64,000 bases of DNA from Marinobacter vinifirmus (lineage in GTDB: Bacteria > Pseudomonadota > Gammaproteobacteria > Pseudomonadales > Oleiphilaceae): the NCBI RefSeq assembly GCF_002258215.1, contig NZ_NEFY01000001.1, positions 124,001 through 188,000 of the forward strand. The letters are read 5' to 3'. Positions 28,655 to 37,824 of the stretch are shown here, piece by piece. Position 1 is the first letter of the stretch. Every line of letters starts with the position of its first letter. The position numbers and the translations under genes are program-made. The notes under the pieces are model-generated. The model was not told the DNA's origin and did not search any database. It saw nothing but the letters and a program-made list of their open reading frames with translations.

Positions 28655-29551
28655 TTAGCCCTTCAGTGCCAGGATGCGCCGGGCTCCGCTCAGTACAATG
28701 AAGCCGACAATGGTGCCGATGACCAGGTCCGGATAATTGGAGCCAGTCCAGGCCACCAGGGCGCCGGCAACAATGATGCCCAGGTTGATGATCACATCGT
28801 TGGCGGAGAAGATGTAGCTGGCCTTCATGTGGGCGCCACCTTCACGATGCCGGGAAATCAGCAGCAGGCAGGCGGTGTTGGCGATCAGGGCGACTACCGC
28901 GATAGCCATCATCAGCGTGGACTCCGGCTCGCTGCCGAAGACAAACCGCCGGCCCACCTCAAGCAACACCCCGAGCGCCAGGATAAGCTGCAAAATGCCG
29001 GCAACATGGGCTGCCCGCACCTGCATCTTCACGCCATGGCCCACGGCGTAAAGCGCCAGGCCATAGACTGCGGCATCTGCAAACATGTCCAGCGAGTCGG
29101 CAATCAGGCCCGCAGATTGAGCAATCAGGCCCATTACCATCTCAAAAACAAACATCAGGCCGTTGATGGCCAGCAGGATCCAAAGCGTGCCGGCTTCCTG
29201 TTGCTGGCTTGCCCCGGAATCGGCAGCTGCCTGAATGGTTTCCGTACTGGCCTTGCGGGTATCCCGGAGCTCCGCTCCGAGCCCCAGGGTGGAGAGCTTG
29301 TCGGTAATTGGCGAGGCCTCTCCGTTATGCAGTACCTCAAGGGTGCGGCCCGGCAAATCGAACGACAGGACCTGAACGGCGCTGAAACCGCCCAGCGCCA
29401 TGCGAATCATCCGCTCTTCGGAGGGGCAATCCATCCTGGGGATCCGGTAGGTGCTCAGCCAATCGCCGGACGCGTCATTGATATCGCTCCGGGCCGTTTC
29501 GCCTGCTGCAGGTTTACTGTTGCTGCAGCAGTTGTTGCAGGAAGTGCTCAT
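28655..29551 (-). CDS. Cation efflux protein with N-terminal metal-binding-like domain
   Basis: The 298-residue protein begins with a Cys cluster (STSCNNCCSNSKP). An HMA-like domain follows (YRIPRMDCPSEERMIRMAL, where the usual CxxC is reduced to MDCPSE), then a CDF-type membrane domain with DSLDMFADAAVYGLAL and SANDVIINLG. This composite is seen in proteobacterial heavy-metal loci. The start has GGAG upstream, and a MerR-type promoter lies at 29584-29615. It is probably co-transcribed with the next CDF gene. Confidence 0.85.
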   Translation of the reverse strand: MSTSCNNCCSNSKPAAGETARSDINDASGDWLSTYRIPRMDCPSEERMIRMALGGFSAVQVLSFDLPGRTLEVLHNGEASPITDKLSTLGLGAELRDTRKASTETIQAAADSGASQQQEAGTLWILLAINGLMFVFEMVMGLIAQSAGLIADSLDMFADAAVYGLALYAVGHGVKMQVRAAHVAGILQLILALGVLLEVGRRFVFGSEPESTLMMAIAVVALIANTACLLLISRHREGGAHMKASYIFSANDVIINLGIIVAGALVAWTGSNYPDLVIGTIVGFIVLSGARRILALKG

Positions 29552-29583
29552 TCATAGCTCCGGTTCATGAATCGGGTCATCCT

Positions 29584-29615
29584 ATTAGAAAACCTGTTAG
29601 TTACTGCAGGGTCAA
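29584..29615 (-). promoter_or_regulatory. MerR/CadR-type promoter of the CDF operon
   Basis: On the minus strand the -35 TTGACC (29615-29610) and the -10 TCTAAT (29589-29584) are 20 bp apart, longer than normal. The spacer carries the inverted pattern ACCCTGCAGTAACTAACAGG, typical of MerR-family operators (ZntR, CadR, PbrR). No MerR-type gene is in the window, so the regulator must act from elsewhere. Confidence 0.6.
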
Positions 29616-29690
29616 GACAGTTTGCGCAAAGAAGGATCATGGTCTTAACTGTAAGAGATGCTCATCAATAATGATGAAGAGGAGGATCTC

Positions 29691-30191
29691 ATGAACAGGT
29701 TTACGCGAATAGTCGCATGCTCCGTTCTGGTTTCAGCCCCCTTGCTGGTTTTTGCCCAGGGCAACTCTGGACAAATGCCCCGTGGAGGCATGATGAATCA
29801 GGGGGGCATGATGAACCAGGAACAGATGCAGCAAATGCATCAGAACATGTCTCAGATGCAGGAGATGATGCAGGAAATGCGCAACGCCAAGTCCGACGCC
29901 GAGCGCCAGCGTATCCGCGAGCAGCACATGGAGTCCATGCAGCAGCACATGCAGTTGATGCGTGGAGGCGCAGGCCCGGGCATGATGGGACAGCGCCAGG
30001 GGCCGTCGGATGGTGGTCAGGGCATGGGTAACCAGCCCAAAGGCCAGGCCGGTGGTATGGGCCCCCGTTCCGGCGGTGCCGGTATGGATCCGGAACAGCG
30101 CCTGGAAATGATGGAGCAGCGTATGGAGCATATGCAACTGATGATGGAGCAAATGCTGGAGCACCAGGCGCAGAGCCAGAGAGGGCGGTAA
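29691..30191 (+). CDS. Secreted methionine/glutamine-rich protein
   Basis: The 166-residue protein has a signal peptide (cut near VFAQ-GNSG). The mature part is extremely biased: about 28 of 143 residues are methionine, with many Q, G, H and E. Two helical blocks rich in MQQMHQNMSQMQEMMQEM-like repeats flank a glycine-rich linker. Such Met/His patterns bind Cu(I) or Ag(I) in other periplasmic proteins. GAGGAGGATCTC precedes ATG 29691. It is divergent from the metal efflux operon, which fits a metal role. I do not recognise the family. Confidence 0.75.
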   Translation: MNRFTRIVACSVLVSAPLLVFAQGNSGQMPRGGMMNQGGMMNQEQMQQMHQNMSQMQEMMQEMRNAKSDAERQRIREQHMESMQQHMQLMRGGAGPGMMGQRQGPSDGGQGMGNQPKGQAGGMGPRSGGAGMDPEQRLEMMEQRMEHMQLMMEQMLEHQAQSQRGR

Positions 30192-30215
30192 ACAAACTTG
30201 GAGTTTGTTGTTTTT
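30191..30215 (+). terminator. Rho-independent terminator after the Met-rich gene
   Basis: The 8-bp stem AACAAACT/AGTTTGTT with a TGG loop is followed by GTTTTT. It begins in the stop codon of the Met-rich gene. Confidence 0.8.
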
Positions 30216-30227
30216 CCGTTGAGTGAT

Positions 30228-31146
30228 TTAATCAAATAAAGACAGCTGGTTGTCCTGTGTCTGCTTGGCTGCCGCTTTCGGCCGTGTTTGATGCGGCCCC
30301 TTGCGGCTGCCGTGGCGATCCAGTACCCGGCCAGTCTCTTCCCGGCTTATGTGTTGTTTCCGGAAGTCGCCCACCGCCTTGCGCGCTGCCCGGGCCGCCT
30401 GTTCATGGTCGCACACCGGGGCAATGTAGGTGTTGCCGCCGAACTTCGCTTTCTGGGTGGGCGTCATCAACCAGGGGGTATGGATCATTTCCCGGGGTAC
30501 CCCGGCCAGCTCGGGAATCCAGCGCCGGATAAATTCGCCGTTCGGGTCCAGCTTCTGGCTTTGCAGCACCGGATTGTAGATTCGCAGGGCATTGATGCCG
30601 GTCAGGCCGGATTGCATCTGGGCCTGGGAATAGTGAATGCCCGGCTCGAAATCGGTGAACAGTCGTGCCAGGTGCAGGGCCGGGTCACGCCAGTGCAGCC
30701 AGAGTTGATAGCTGGCCACGGCCATCAGCATTGCCCGCATCCGGAAGTTGAGCCAGCCGGTGTGCTGCAGGCTGCGCATGCAGGCATCCACCAAAGGCCA
30801 ACCAGTCTGCCCTTGCTGCCAGCGCTGCAGCCGTTCGGAATCGTTCGGCCCGGTTTTCATGCCCTCCAGTTCCCGGTGCATGGCGCGGAACTCCAGCTCC
30901 GGCTCGTCTTCAAGTTTCTGGATGAAGTGGCAATGCCAGTGCAGGCGGGAGCGGAAGCTGGTCAGGCTTTTCTGTTTCCGGGGCAGGGTATTCCGATGAT
31001 TGCCGGCCGCTGGTGTCTGGCTGCTGCCAGTATTCGTCTTCAATGACGTACAACGGAATCACCGGTTCAGCCAGAGTCGCGGCAGCCACCAGCGGGGCGT
31101 GATCGCGGGTGCGTAGATCCCGCTTGAACCAGACCACTGTGGTCAT
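30228..31146 (-). pseudogene. Photolyase/cryptochrome gene with internal deletion and frameshift
   Basis: The N-terminal part (from ATG 31146) reads [21 protein letters not shown] up to EYWQQPDTSGRQ, the first 49 residues of a class I type photolyase. The reading then jumps, in another frame, to KSLTSFRSRLHWHCHFIQKL and continues through the whole FAD-binding C-terminal domain to 30228. Roughly 190-200 internal codons are missing, including the rest of the antenna domain, and the frame is shifted at about 30990-31020. The C-terminal half is otherwise intact. An independent start at 31043 without a ribosome-binding site is unlikely. An intact FeS-type photolyase is at 34382-35914. Confidence 0.8.
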
Positions 31147-31286
31147 GGCTGCGTGCTCCGGGCGCGGCGGCAGCGTTCGCTGCAATAGCGAACATTGTCC
31201 CAGTCTTTTGCCCACTTCTTGCGCCAGGTGAAGGGGCGCTGGCAGACCGGGCAGGTTTTTTCGGGCAGGTGTGGTTTTTTGTGCAT
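31143..31286 (-). CDS. DUF2256 domain protein
   Basis: The 47-residue protein has four cysteines in a zinc-ribbon-like order ([14 protein letters not shown] then [10 protein letters not shown]). DUF2256 genes commonly precede photolyase/cryptochrome genes, and here its stop overlaps the start of the broken photolyase (ATGA). The start ATG 31286 has no clear ribosome-binding site. Function is unknown. Its gene partner is now a pseudogene. Confidence 0.8.
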   Translation of the reverse strand: MHKKPHLPEKTCPVCQRPFTWRKKWAKDWDNVRYCSERCRRARSTQP

Positions 31287-31359
31287 CCGGGGTTTTTGGT
31301 TTTTACTGAGGGTATGGGTTTTGATGGATATACGTGACTGAAACGGCAAAGGTTTTCTT

Positions 31360-33048
31360 ATGACCAAACTGAACGAAGGACTGCAGCCCCCATCGGTCCT
31401 GATCTTCGACTGGCACGGCACTCTGGTGGACACCCACGATGCCATGTTCAGTGCCATGGAGGAGATGCTGCCCCAGCTTGAAGAGCTGGGTTTGGTAGAG
31501 CAGCTCTTACCGGAAGACCAGTGCCGCACCGAAGACGACGCCCGGCTGGTACGCTACATCCGCATCTTTCGCCGCTTGCACCCGCGCATTCTGGCGGAGC
31601 GCCGGGTGTCCCGCACGGATATCTTCAACGCCATCTTCGGCCCCAACAAGGCGGCCAAGTTGCAGGCGCACAAGGCCTACAACAACGCCTATCGAAAGTA
31701 TTTTGGCCAGGTTAGGCCGTTCCAGCCCGGTGCCTACGAGTACTTGTCAGCCCTCAAGGCCATGGGCATCAAGCTGGCGGTGTCCACCAACCGTAACCGG
31801 GAGTTCCTGGACAAAGAGCTGGATATAGTGGACGAAGGCCGTTGGCGCAACCTGTTTGATGCCACCGTGTGTGCCGACGATGTCACCGAATACAAGCCGG
31901 ACCCGCAAGTGATCCTGAAGGTGCTCGAGCAACTGGAGCTGCCGGCAGACCAGAAGGCCTGGTACATCGGCGACAGCTACGTGGATATGCTCACCGCCCA
32001 CCATGCGGGGGTGTCTGGCGTGTTCTACAACGGCGCTTGCTGGGAGCCGGAACGTATCGACAGCTGGTTCACCAGGCGCGATGCACCGGCCGCCGTTCTG
32101 GACAGCTTTGAAGGCCTGATGGACCTGATGGCGCTGCTGGAGCGGGAGCAACCAGATGCGTTCAGCGCCAGCCCGGCAGAAGTGCGCCCGAAGCCTTTCC
32201 CGGCACCGGAGCGACCGGAGCCCCGGATCGAGCCGGACTGGCACCCGGCGGTGGTGAAACTGATTCGCCCGGCGGTGATCCTGTTCGACTGGCATGCCAC
32301 GCTGGTGGATACCCTCGATGCCATGTACCACGCCGTGGACGACATGTTGCCGGACTTCCACAAGTTGGGACTGATGGACCGGATGGTAGCGCCGGAAGAC
32401 AGCAAGACCCCGGAAGATGCGCGGCTGGTGGCTTACGTGCGGGAATTTGCCAAGCTACACCCGAAAGTGAAGGCAGACCGGAAAATCTCCCGCACGGATA
32501 TTTTTGAAGTGCTGTTCGGCGACGACCAGGACGCCAAACAGCTTGCCCACAAGGCCTTCAACCATCATTACCGCAACCACTACGGCACGGTGAAAGCGTT
32601 CGAACCCCGTGTAAGGGATGTGCTGGAGGGATTGCACCGGCTGGGGATACAGGTGGGGGTGATTACCAACCGGGACCGGGAGTTCTTCGAACACGAACTG
32701 GCAGCGGTGGAAGACACCGGCTGGACCCACCTGTTTGAGGTGGATGTATGCGGAGACGACACCCCATTGCGCAAGCCGCACCCGGACCAGCTGTTGCTGG
32801 CGGTACAGAAGCTGGATTACCCGCCGGACCCCAGCGTCTGGTACGTGGGAGACTCCACCACGGATGTGATTGCGGCCAAGCGGGCAGGGATGACGGCGGT
32901 ATTCTTTAACGGTGCCCAGTGGGACTTGCCATGGCTGAACCGGATTTTTCCGGGCACCCACAAACATCCGGATAAACCGGATGTGGTGGTGAATGATTTC
33001 TCGGAGTTCTGGGCGCTGGTGCTGGCCTGTGAGGTAGGCCCGCCTTAA
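31360..33048 (+). CDS. Tandem HAD-superfamily protein with DWHGT motif
   Basis: The 562-residue protein consists of two homologous HAD hydrolase domains, about residues 10-255 and 300-555, joined by a proline-rich linker. Motif I is [10 protein letters not shown] in the first and [10 protein letters not shown] in the second. The nucleophile Asp is kept but the usual second Asp (D+2) is His in both. Motifs [26 protein letters not shown] and the late GDSYVDM/GDSTTDV are all present. The DWxGT form recalls phosphonoacetaldehyde hydrolase (DWAGT). Substrate is unknown. It overlaps the convergent next gene by 4 bp. Confidence 0.85.
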   Translation: MTKLNEGLQPPSVLIFDWHGTLVDTHDAMFSAMEEMLPQLEELGLVEQLLPEDQCRTEDDARLVRYIRIFRRLHPRILAERRVSRTDIFNAIFGPNKAAKLQAHKAYNNAYRKYFGQVRPFQPGAYEYLSALKAMGIKLAVSTNRNREFLDKELDIVDEGRWRNLFDATVCADDVTEYKPDPQVILKVLEQLELPADQKAWYIGDSYVDMLTAHHAGVSGVFYNGACWEPERIDSWFTRRDAPAAVLDSFEGLMDLMALLEREQPDAFSASPAEVRPKPFPAPERPEPRIEPDWHPAVVKLIRPAVILFDWHATLVDTLDAMYHAVDDMLPDFHKLGLMDRMVAPEDSKTPEDARLVAYVREFAKLHPKVKADRKISRTDIFEVLFGDDQDAKQLAHKAFNHHYRNHYGTVKAFEPRVRDVLEGLHRLGIQVGVITNRDREFFEHELAAVEDTGWTHLFEVDVCGDDTPLRKPHPDQLLLAVQKLDYPPDPSVWYVGDSTTDVIAAKRAGMTAVFFNGAQWDLPWLNRIFPGTHKHPDKPDVVVNDFSEFWALVLACEVGPP

Positions 33049-34289
33049 TCGCTGGCGCCTTTCAGGGCTTCTTCGATGGCAAGCCCGATGGACAATACGC
33101 CCTCTACGCCGTTGTTCGGCTCGTCCAGCGGCAGGGGAAAGCTGACGATCACCTGGAACCGGCTGGTGGATGCATCGTAGCGAATCGGGGATACCCAGAA
33201 GTCTTGCTTGCGGGTTAAGCCCTGGCTGGTTTCTTCAACCAGGTCCTGGAACTTTGCTTCATCCCCCTGCCAGTAATCGGAGGACAGTTGGCTCATGGCT
33301 GATAGGGCACCCTGGCTGTCGATCAACAGAATCTCGGTAACCAGAGGGGTTTGCTTCGACTGCCAGTTTGCCAGGGCCCGGGAGGCTGGAAGTTCCAGGA
33401 TCTGGCGGGCCAGGGGTGTCATGCTGGCCGGGGCCAGTGCCTGCCAGACGGTGTCCTGGGTGAGGATGTCGGTAACGGTGTTGTAGTGGCTGCCCTGGTG
33501 CAGGGCTCTTTGCAGGTCTACCTCGCCTGCCAGGCTGCGGGCCAGTTCTCCGGCTATCCTGGTTACCTGCTGGTGTTCCTCGCCGGATAACTGTGTCTGG
33601 GTGCCCATGCAGGCGGGCAGGCTCAGATTGAACCGATTCATGAAATCCGGGTGCCGGGTGACAAATTGCGGGTTCAGGTACAGGTGTAACGGGGCGTAGC
33701 GCAGAAAGGTGTGCTGAATACCCTGATGCAGCTCCGGCTGGTTTTCCCGCAGCCCGGACATCACTCGCTCGTCCAGCAGGGCCAGGTCGATGCGTTTTCG
33801 TTTCAGCAATGCCGGCAACTGGCTGGCGCTGCCCACAGCAACAAAGGCTTCGAGCCCTTGCTGCCTCAGCCAGAGTTCTTCATTGCTGCCACCCACCACG
33901 CCAATGCGGGCGTTTTCGGGTACCGGTTGCTCGCCGGTGTAGAACCAGTGCCATTTCTCCAGTGCAACCGGGTGGCTTGCCCAGGCGCTCTGGTCCAGCT
34001 CCGGTGAGCGGTCGACTGCAAAGTAGCCGTCTACCAGGTTGCGCTTCAGCGAATACAGGGCGCGGTTCTGGGGGACCAGTCTGATCTGGGTATGGGCTCC
34101 GGCCTGCTCCATGGCGCAGCGTATGGTGTCTGCGGTTTCCCCGGCAACCTCCGGGCCATTCGGTGTCTCATTGGCGTATTGGTAGGGCGGGGAATGAAAG
34201 GTATAGAGGGTGTAAACCCGATGGTCCGCTGCCGCCTGGGCGGCAGCCACAGCCAGAAACAATCCGATTGTCAGAGACCGAATCTGCAT
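33045..34289 (-). CDS. Periplasmic binding/sensor-like protein
   Basis: The 414-residue exported protein has a signal peptide (IGLFLAVAAAQAAADHR) followed by an SBP_bac_3-like bilobed domain (YTFHSPPYQYA, VPQNRALYSLKRNLVDGYFAVDRS). A C-terminal part carries the Cache-like pattern LIDSQGALSAMSQLSSDYWQGDEAKFQDLV. That segment is normally found in extracellular sensor domains. No transmembrane or output domain follows, so it is soluble periplasmic. ATG 34289 was chosen for the signal peptide, since the frame is open further upstream. The ligand is unknown. Confidence 0.68.
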   Translation of the reverse strand: MQIRSLTIGLFLAVAAAQAAADHRVYTLYTFHSPPYQYANETPNGPEVAGETADTIRCAMEQAGAHTQIRLVPQNRALYSLKRNLVDGYFAVDRSPELDQSAWASHPVALEKWHWFYTGEQPVPENARIGVVGGSNEELWLRQQGLEAFVAVGSASQLPALLKRKRIDLALLDERVMSGLRENQPELHQGIQHTFLRYAPLHLYLNPQFVTRHPDFMNRFNLSLPACMGTQTQLSGEEHQQVTRIAGELARSLAGEVDLQRALHQGSHYNTVTDILTQDTVWQALAPASMTPLARQILELPASRALANWQSKQTPLVTEILLIDSQGALSAMSQLSSDYWQGDEAKFQDLVEETSQGLTRKQDFWVSPIRYDASTSRFQVIVSFPLPLDEPNNGVEGVLSIGLAIEEALKGASD

Positions 34290-34381
34290 AGTTTGGCGAG
34301 CATCCCTGTGACCAATTTGTGAAAAGTGCCAGAAGCATAGCAGTGATTGCCCAATATTTCTGCTGGCAGCGGGGCCCCGGT

Positions 34382-35914
34382 TCACAGGTTTTCGATGTCC
34401 TTTAACAGCTCGTCGGCCCGGGCCAGAATCGCTTGCCGGCGTTCCGGGGCTTGTTTGTCCCAGTTCCGGTACATCATGGTCATGCGCGGATTGTTGGCAA
34501 AATCCTGCCGGTGCCGGTCGATAAAGTGCCAGTACAGGCTGTTGAACGGGCAGGCCTTATCGCCGGTGGCGTCCTGCACCCGGTAGTGGCAGTTCTGGCA
34601 GTGGTCAGACATGCGCTGGATGTACTTGCCGCTGGCGGCGTATGGCTTGGAGCCCAGGTAGCCGCCATCGGCGTGCATCACCATGCCCAGGGTGTTGGGC
34701 AGTTCCACCCAGTCGAAGGCGTCGATATACACCGCCAGGTACCAGTCGCAGATGGCTTCCGGTTTCACCCCGGCCAGCAGGGCAAAGTTGCCGGTCACCA
34801 TCAGCCTCTGAATGTGGTGGGCATAGGCGTTACGGGCAGTGGCGTCGATGGCTTTGTGCATGCAGCGCATCTTTGTATCGCCGGTCCAGTAGAACCAGGG
34901 TAGCTCCCGGGTATTGCCCAGGCGGTTTTCCTCGGCGTAGGCGGGCATCAGCAGCCAGTAGATGCCCCGCACGAATTCCCGCCAGCCGATGACCTGGCGG
35001 ACAAAGCCTTCCACGGCGTTCAGTGGCGCCCGGCCGGCGTGCCAGGCTCGTACCGCTTCCTCGCAAACCTCCGTCGGCTCCAGCAGCCCGGTATTCAGGT
35101 AGGGCGACAGAATGGAGTGGAACAGCCAGTCTTCGTTGTCTGACATGGCATCCTGGTAGTCGCCGAAGCAGGGCAGGGCAAAGTCGACAAAGTGGCCAAG
35201 GGCCTGGCGGGCCTGTTCGGCGGTGACGGCGTAGTGGAAGTCGTCTGTGGTGCCGAAATGTTCCGAAAAGTGCTCGTTCACCAGTTCGATTACGTCAGTG
35301 GTGATGGCATCCGGTTCCTCCCGGAACGGAGCCGGGGCAGGAGGTTTGCCGGTCCATTTCTTGCGGTTATCGGCGTCGAAGTTCCAGTGGCCACCTTCGG
35401 GTTGGCCATCTGGCGTCATCAGCAGGCCGGTTTTCTTGCGCATCTCCCGGTAGAAGAACTCCATGCGCAGCTGTTTCTTGCCCTTGGCCCAGCGGGCGAA
35501 CTCGTCAATGGCGCACACGAAGCGGGTATCCGGGCGGATTTCGACATTCAGGCCCAGGGTTTTATGCCACTGGCTGACCTGGTTGTGTAAACGCCACTCA
35601 CCGCACTCCGTGGTGATCACGCGCTCCGGTCGGTGTTCCCGGGCCAGCTCCGCTATCACCTGTTCAAGAGATTGAGCCGGGTTGTCCGGGTGGTAGTGCT
35701 GGTAATGCACCCGCCAGCCTTCGCGTTCCAGCTCCTGCGCAAAGTGCCGCATGGCGCTGAATATGAATGCCAGCTTCTTCTTGTGGTGGTTGGTGTAGCT
35801 GGCTTCGCTGTGGACTTCGGCCATCACGATCAGGTCGTTTTCCTTGTCTGCGCCATCCAGGGCGGTGAGTCGGGGGCTGAGCTGATCGCCCAGAATCAGG
35901 ATGAGATTGGCCAT
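34382..35914 (-). CDS. FeS-type cryptochrome/(6-4) photolyase (PhrB-like)
   Basis: The 510-residue protein belongs to the FeS bacterial cryptochrome/photolyase group: LILILGDQLSPRL at the start, HYQHYHPDN and the FAD domain with GWREFVRGIYW. Cysteines in CMHKAIDA, HCQNCHYR and KACPFNSLYWHF bind the [4Fe-4S] cluster. Homologues repair (6-4) photoproducts or act in light sensing. It is intact, unlike the photolyase-type gene at 30228-31146. It is transcribed alone and ends 93 bp from the binding-protein gene on the same strand. Confidence 0.9.
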   Translation of the reverse strand: MANLILILGDQLSPRLTALDGADKENDLIVMAEVHSEASYTNHHKKKLAFIFSAMRHFAQELEREGWRVHYQHYHPDNPAQSLEQVIAELAREHRPERVITTECGEWRLHNQVSQWHKTLGLNVEIRPDTRFVCAIDEFARWAKGKKQLRMEFFYREMRKKTGLLMTPDGQPEGGHWNFDADNRKKWTGKPPAPAPFREEPDAITTDVIELVNEHFSEHFGTTDDFHYAVTAEQARQALGHFVDFALPCFGDYQDAMSDNEDWLFHSILSPYLNTGLLEPTEVCEEAVRAWHAGRAPLNAVEGFVRQVIGWREFVRGIYWLLMPAYAEENRLGNTRELPWFYWTGDTKMRCMHKAIDATARNAYAHHIQRLMVTGNFALLAGVKPEAICDWYLAVYIDAFDWVELPNTLGMVMHADGGYLGSKPYAASGKYIQRMSDHCQNCHYRVQDATGDKACPFNSLYWHFIDRHRQDFANNPRMTMMYRNWDKQAPERRQAILARADELLKDIENL

Positions 35915-36003
35915 GTCGGGCTCCGGCTGAGTTTATCCTTTAGAGGTAGGCAGAATACGCCATGGGCGCAAGGGTGGTTCATTGGTTAAGCTGGTACACT
36001 CAG

Positions 36004-36017
36004 CTGATTCGCATCAA
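36004..36017. promoter_or_regulatory. FNR/Dnr-like box upstream of hemN
   Basis: CTGATTCGCATCAA matches TTGAT-N4-ATCAA at 9 of 10 positions. A good -10 (CATAAT) lies at 36040-36045. The box centre is close to -41.5 from the implied start near 36052, the class II position. Confidence 0.7.
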
Positions 36018-36091
36018 ACAGTGACTGTCGCCGGTCAGGCATAATCCGCGCTTTCCGGCTTGCCAATCCTATTCGACGTTAGAGTTTTACT

Positions 36092-37501
36092 ATGGCTTCT
36101 GATACTGCTGCAGCAAATAACCTGCCCGCTTTTATCTGGGACGAGGCGCTTATCCGCCGCTATGACCTGAGCGGCCCACGCTACACGTCTTACCCCACGG
36201 CGGTGGAGTTCACCCCGAACTATTCCATTGAAGACATGGTTAAAGCGGCAGGCCGCAGCAAGGCCTCCGGCGGGCCAATCTCGCTCTACACCCACCTGCC
36301 GTTCTGTGCGCACCTGTGCTACTACTGCGCCTGCAACAAGGTGATTACCAAGAAGCGCGACAAGGCCATGCCCTACGTGGAGCGGGTACTGAAAGAGGCG
36401 GCCATTCAGTCAAAACTGTTCGGTGCCGACCGGCCCGTCCAGCAGCTGCACTGGGGCGGTGGCACACCCACCTTCCTGCCCCGGGATGTGATGCAGCACC
36501 TGATGGCTGGTTACGGTGAGTTGTTTAACCTGCAGTCTGGCGATGAGCGGGACTACAGCGTGGAAATCGACCCCCGTGAAGTGGACGAAGATACCCTGTC
36601 GACCCTGTGGGAACTGGGCTTCAACCGCATCAGCCTGGGCGTGCAGGATGTGAACCCGGAAGTGCAGAAAGCGGTGAACCGCATCCAGCCCCGGGAGATG
36701 ACCGAAGCAGTGCTGAACGAAGCCCGCCGTATCGGCTTCCGCTCGATCAATCTGGACCTGATCTACGGCCTGCCGCACCAGACCCCGGAAAGCTTTGCCG
36801 AAACTCTGGAATCGGTGATCGAGATGTCTCCGGACCGGCTCTCGGTGTTCAGCTACGCGCATCTGCCGGACCGGTTCTACCCGCAGACCCGCATCCAGGC
36901 GGATACCCTGCCGAGTCCCCAGCAGAAGCTGACCATTCTGCACAACACCATCAACCGTTTGCTGGACGCCGGCTACGAATACATCGGTATGGACCACTTC
37001 GCCAAGCCGGACGACAGCCTGGCGGTGGCCCAGCGCGAAGGCCGCCTGCACCGGAACTTCCAGGGTTACACCACCCACTCCGATTGCGACCTGGTGTCTC
37101 TGGGTGTGTCTGCTATCGGCCAGACCGACGATGCCTACTTCCAGAACAACCACGACCTGCCGTCGTGGGAAGCGTCCATCGATGCCGGCCAGCTGGCCAT
37201 CATCCGTGGCGTAGGCCTGACCCGCGACGACCGCATCCGCCGCTGGGTGATCGGTCAGCTGATCTGCCAGTTCCGGCTCGATCGCAAGCAGTTCGCCGAT
37301 AAGTGGAACGAAGATTTCGACCGCTACTTCGCGGATGAAATGAGCCGCCTGAAGCCGATGATCCAGGACGAGCTGATTGCGGATTCCGGTTCCGTGCTGC
37401 AGGTTCAGCCCGCCGGGCGGCTGCTGATCCGGGCCATTTGCCAGATTTTCGATCTGTACCGTAAAGAGGGCGCCAGCCAGCGGTTCTCACGGATTATCTG
37501 A
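36092..37501 (+). CDS. hemN: Oxygen-independent coproporphyrinogen III oxidase
   Basis: The 469-residue radical SAM enzyme converts coproporphyrinogen III to protoporphyrinogen IX without oxygen. The cluster motif is CAHLCYYCAC near residue 78, followed by WGGGTPTFL. Substrate-site segments YPTAVEF at the N-terminus and the C-terminal HemN domain are present. Length and the RYDLSGPRYTSYPTA start fit HemN rather than the shorter HemW. The FNR-like box at 36004 indicates anaerobic induction. It supplies heme for the denitrification enzymes. Confidence 0.96.
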   Translation: MASDTAAANNLPAFIWDEALIRRYDLSGPRYTSYPTAVEFTPNYSIEDMVKAAGRSKASGGPISLYTHLPFCAHLCYYCACNKVITKKRDKAMPYVERVLKEAAIQSKLFGADRPVQQLHWGGGTPTFLPRDVMQHLMAGYGELFNLQSGDERDYSVEIDPREVDEDTLSTLWELGFNRISLGVQDVNPEVQKAVNRIQPREMTEAVLNEARRIGFRSINLDLIYGLPHQTPESFAETLESVIEMSPDRLSVFSYAHLPDRFYPQTRIQADTLPSPQQKLTILHNTINRLLDAGYEYIGMDHFAKPDDSLAVAQREGRLHRNFQGYTTHSDCDLVSLGVSAIGQTDDAYFQNNHDLPSWEASIDAGQLAIIRGVGLTRDDRIRRWVIGQLICQFRLDRKQFADKWNEDFDRYFADEMSRLKPMIQDELIADSGSVLQVQPAGRLLIRAICQIFDLYRKEGASQRFSRII

Positions 37502-37515
37502 TCGTACACTAATAT

Positions 37516-37824
37516 TATGTCCTCTAAAGACTGGACTAGGGGGTGCCAAATGCGTATGGTTTGGCGCTCCCTCCTCCGGGCTGTTTCTATTTGTGGTGAA
37601 GAGGACAGAAAATACCATGACATCTAAAGACTTTCGTGGCCTGCTGGCCCATCTGAGCTTCCCTTAGCAAGTCTGACCTCCGGGCGCCCCTGCCCACCTT
37701 TCGTTGCCCCGCTGCAACACCTCCGCGTGTGCGGACTTTCCAGACGAATGGCTCCACCCTGGCGAGCAACCTGTGCGTTGCAGACGGCCGGTGGGTTTCT
37801 GTCGTTTTGAACAGAGGTTGAGAT
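37516..37824 (+). ncRNA. Long structured leader of the symporter gene (candidate)
   Basis: This roughly 310-nt stretch between hemN and the symporter has no convincing gene. TGTCCTCT at 37518-37525 pairs with AGAGGACA at 37600-37607. Inside it a 13-bp hairpin (37538-37550 with 37560-37572, two G-U pairs, 9-nt loop) stands alone. The 10-mer TCTAAAGACT occurs at 37523 and again at 37623, each directly after an ATG. The second begins a 16-codon open frame (37617-37667). A -10-like TAATAT/TACACT lies at about 37506-37515. A riboswitch or leader-peptide control is possible, and I do not recognise a known class. Confidence 0.4.

Noticed and set aside
30228..31043. C-terminal photolyase frame as an intact short gene starting at 31043
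   Set aside because: No ribosome-binding site, the N-terminal residues are unrelated to the family, and the proper N-terminus is found in another frame just upstream.
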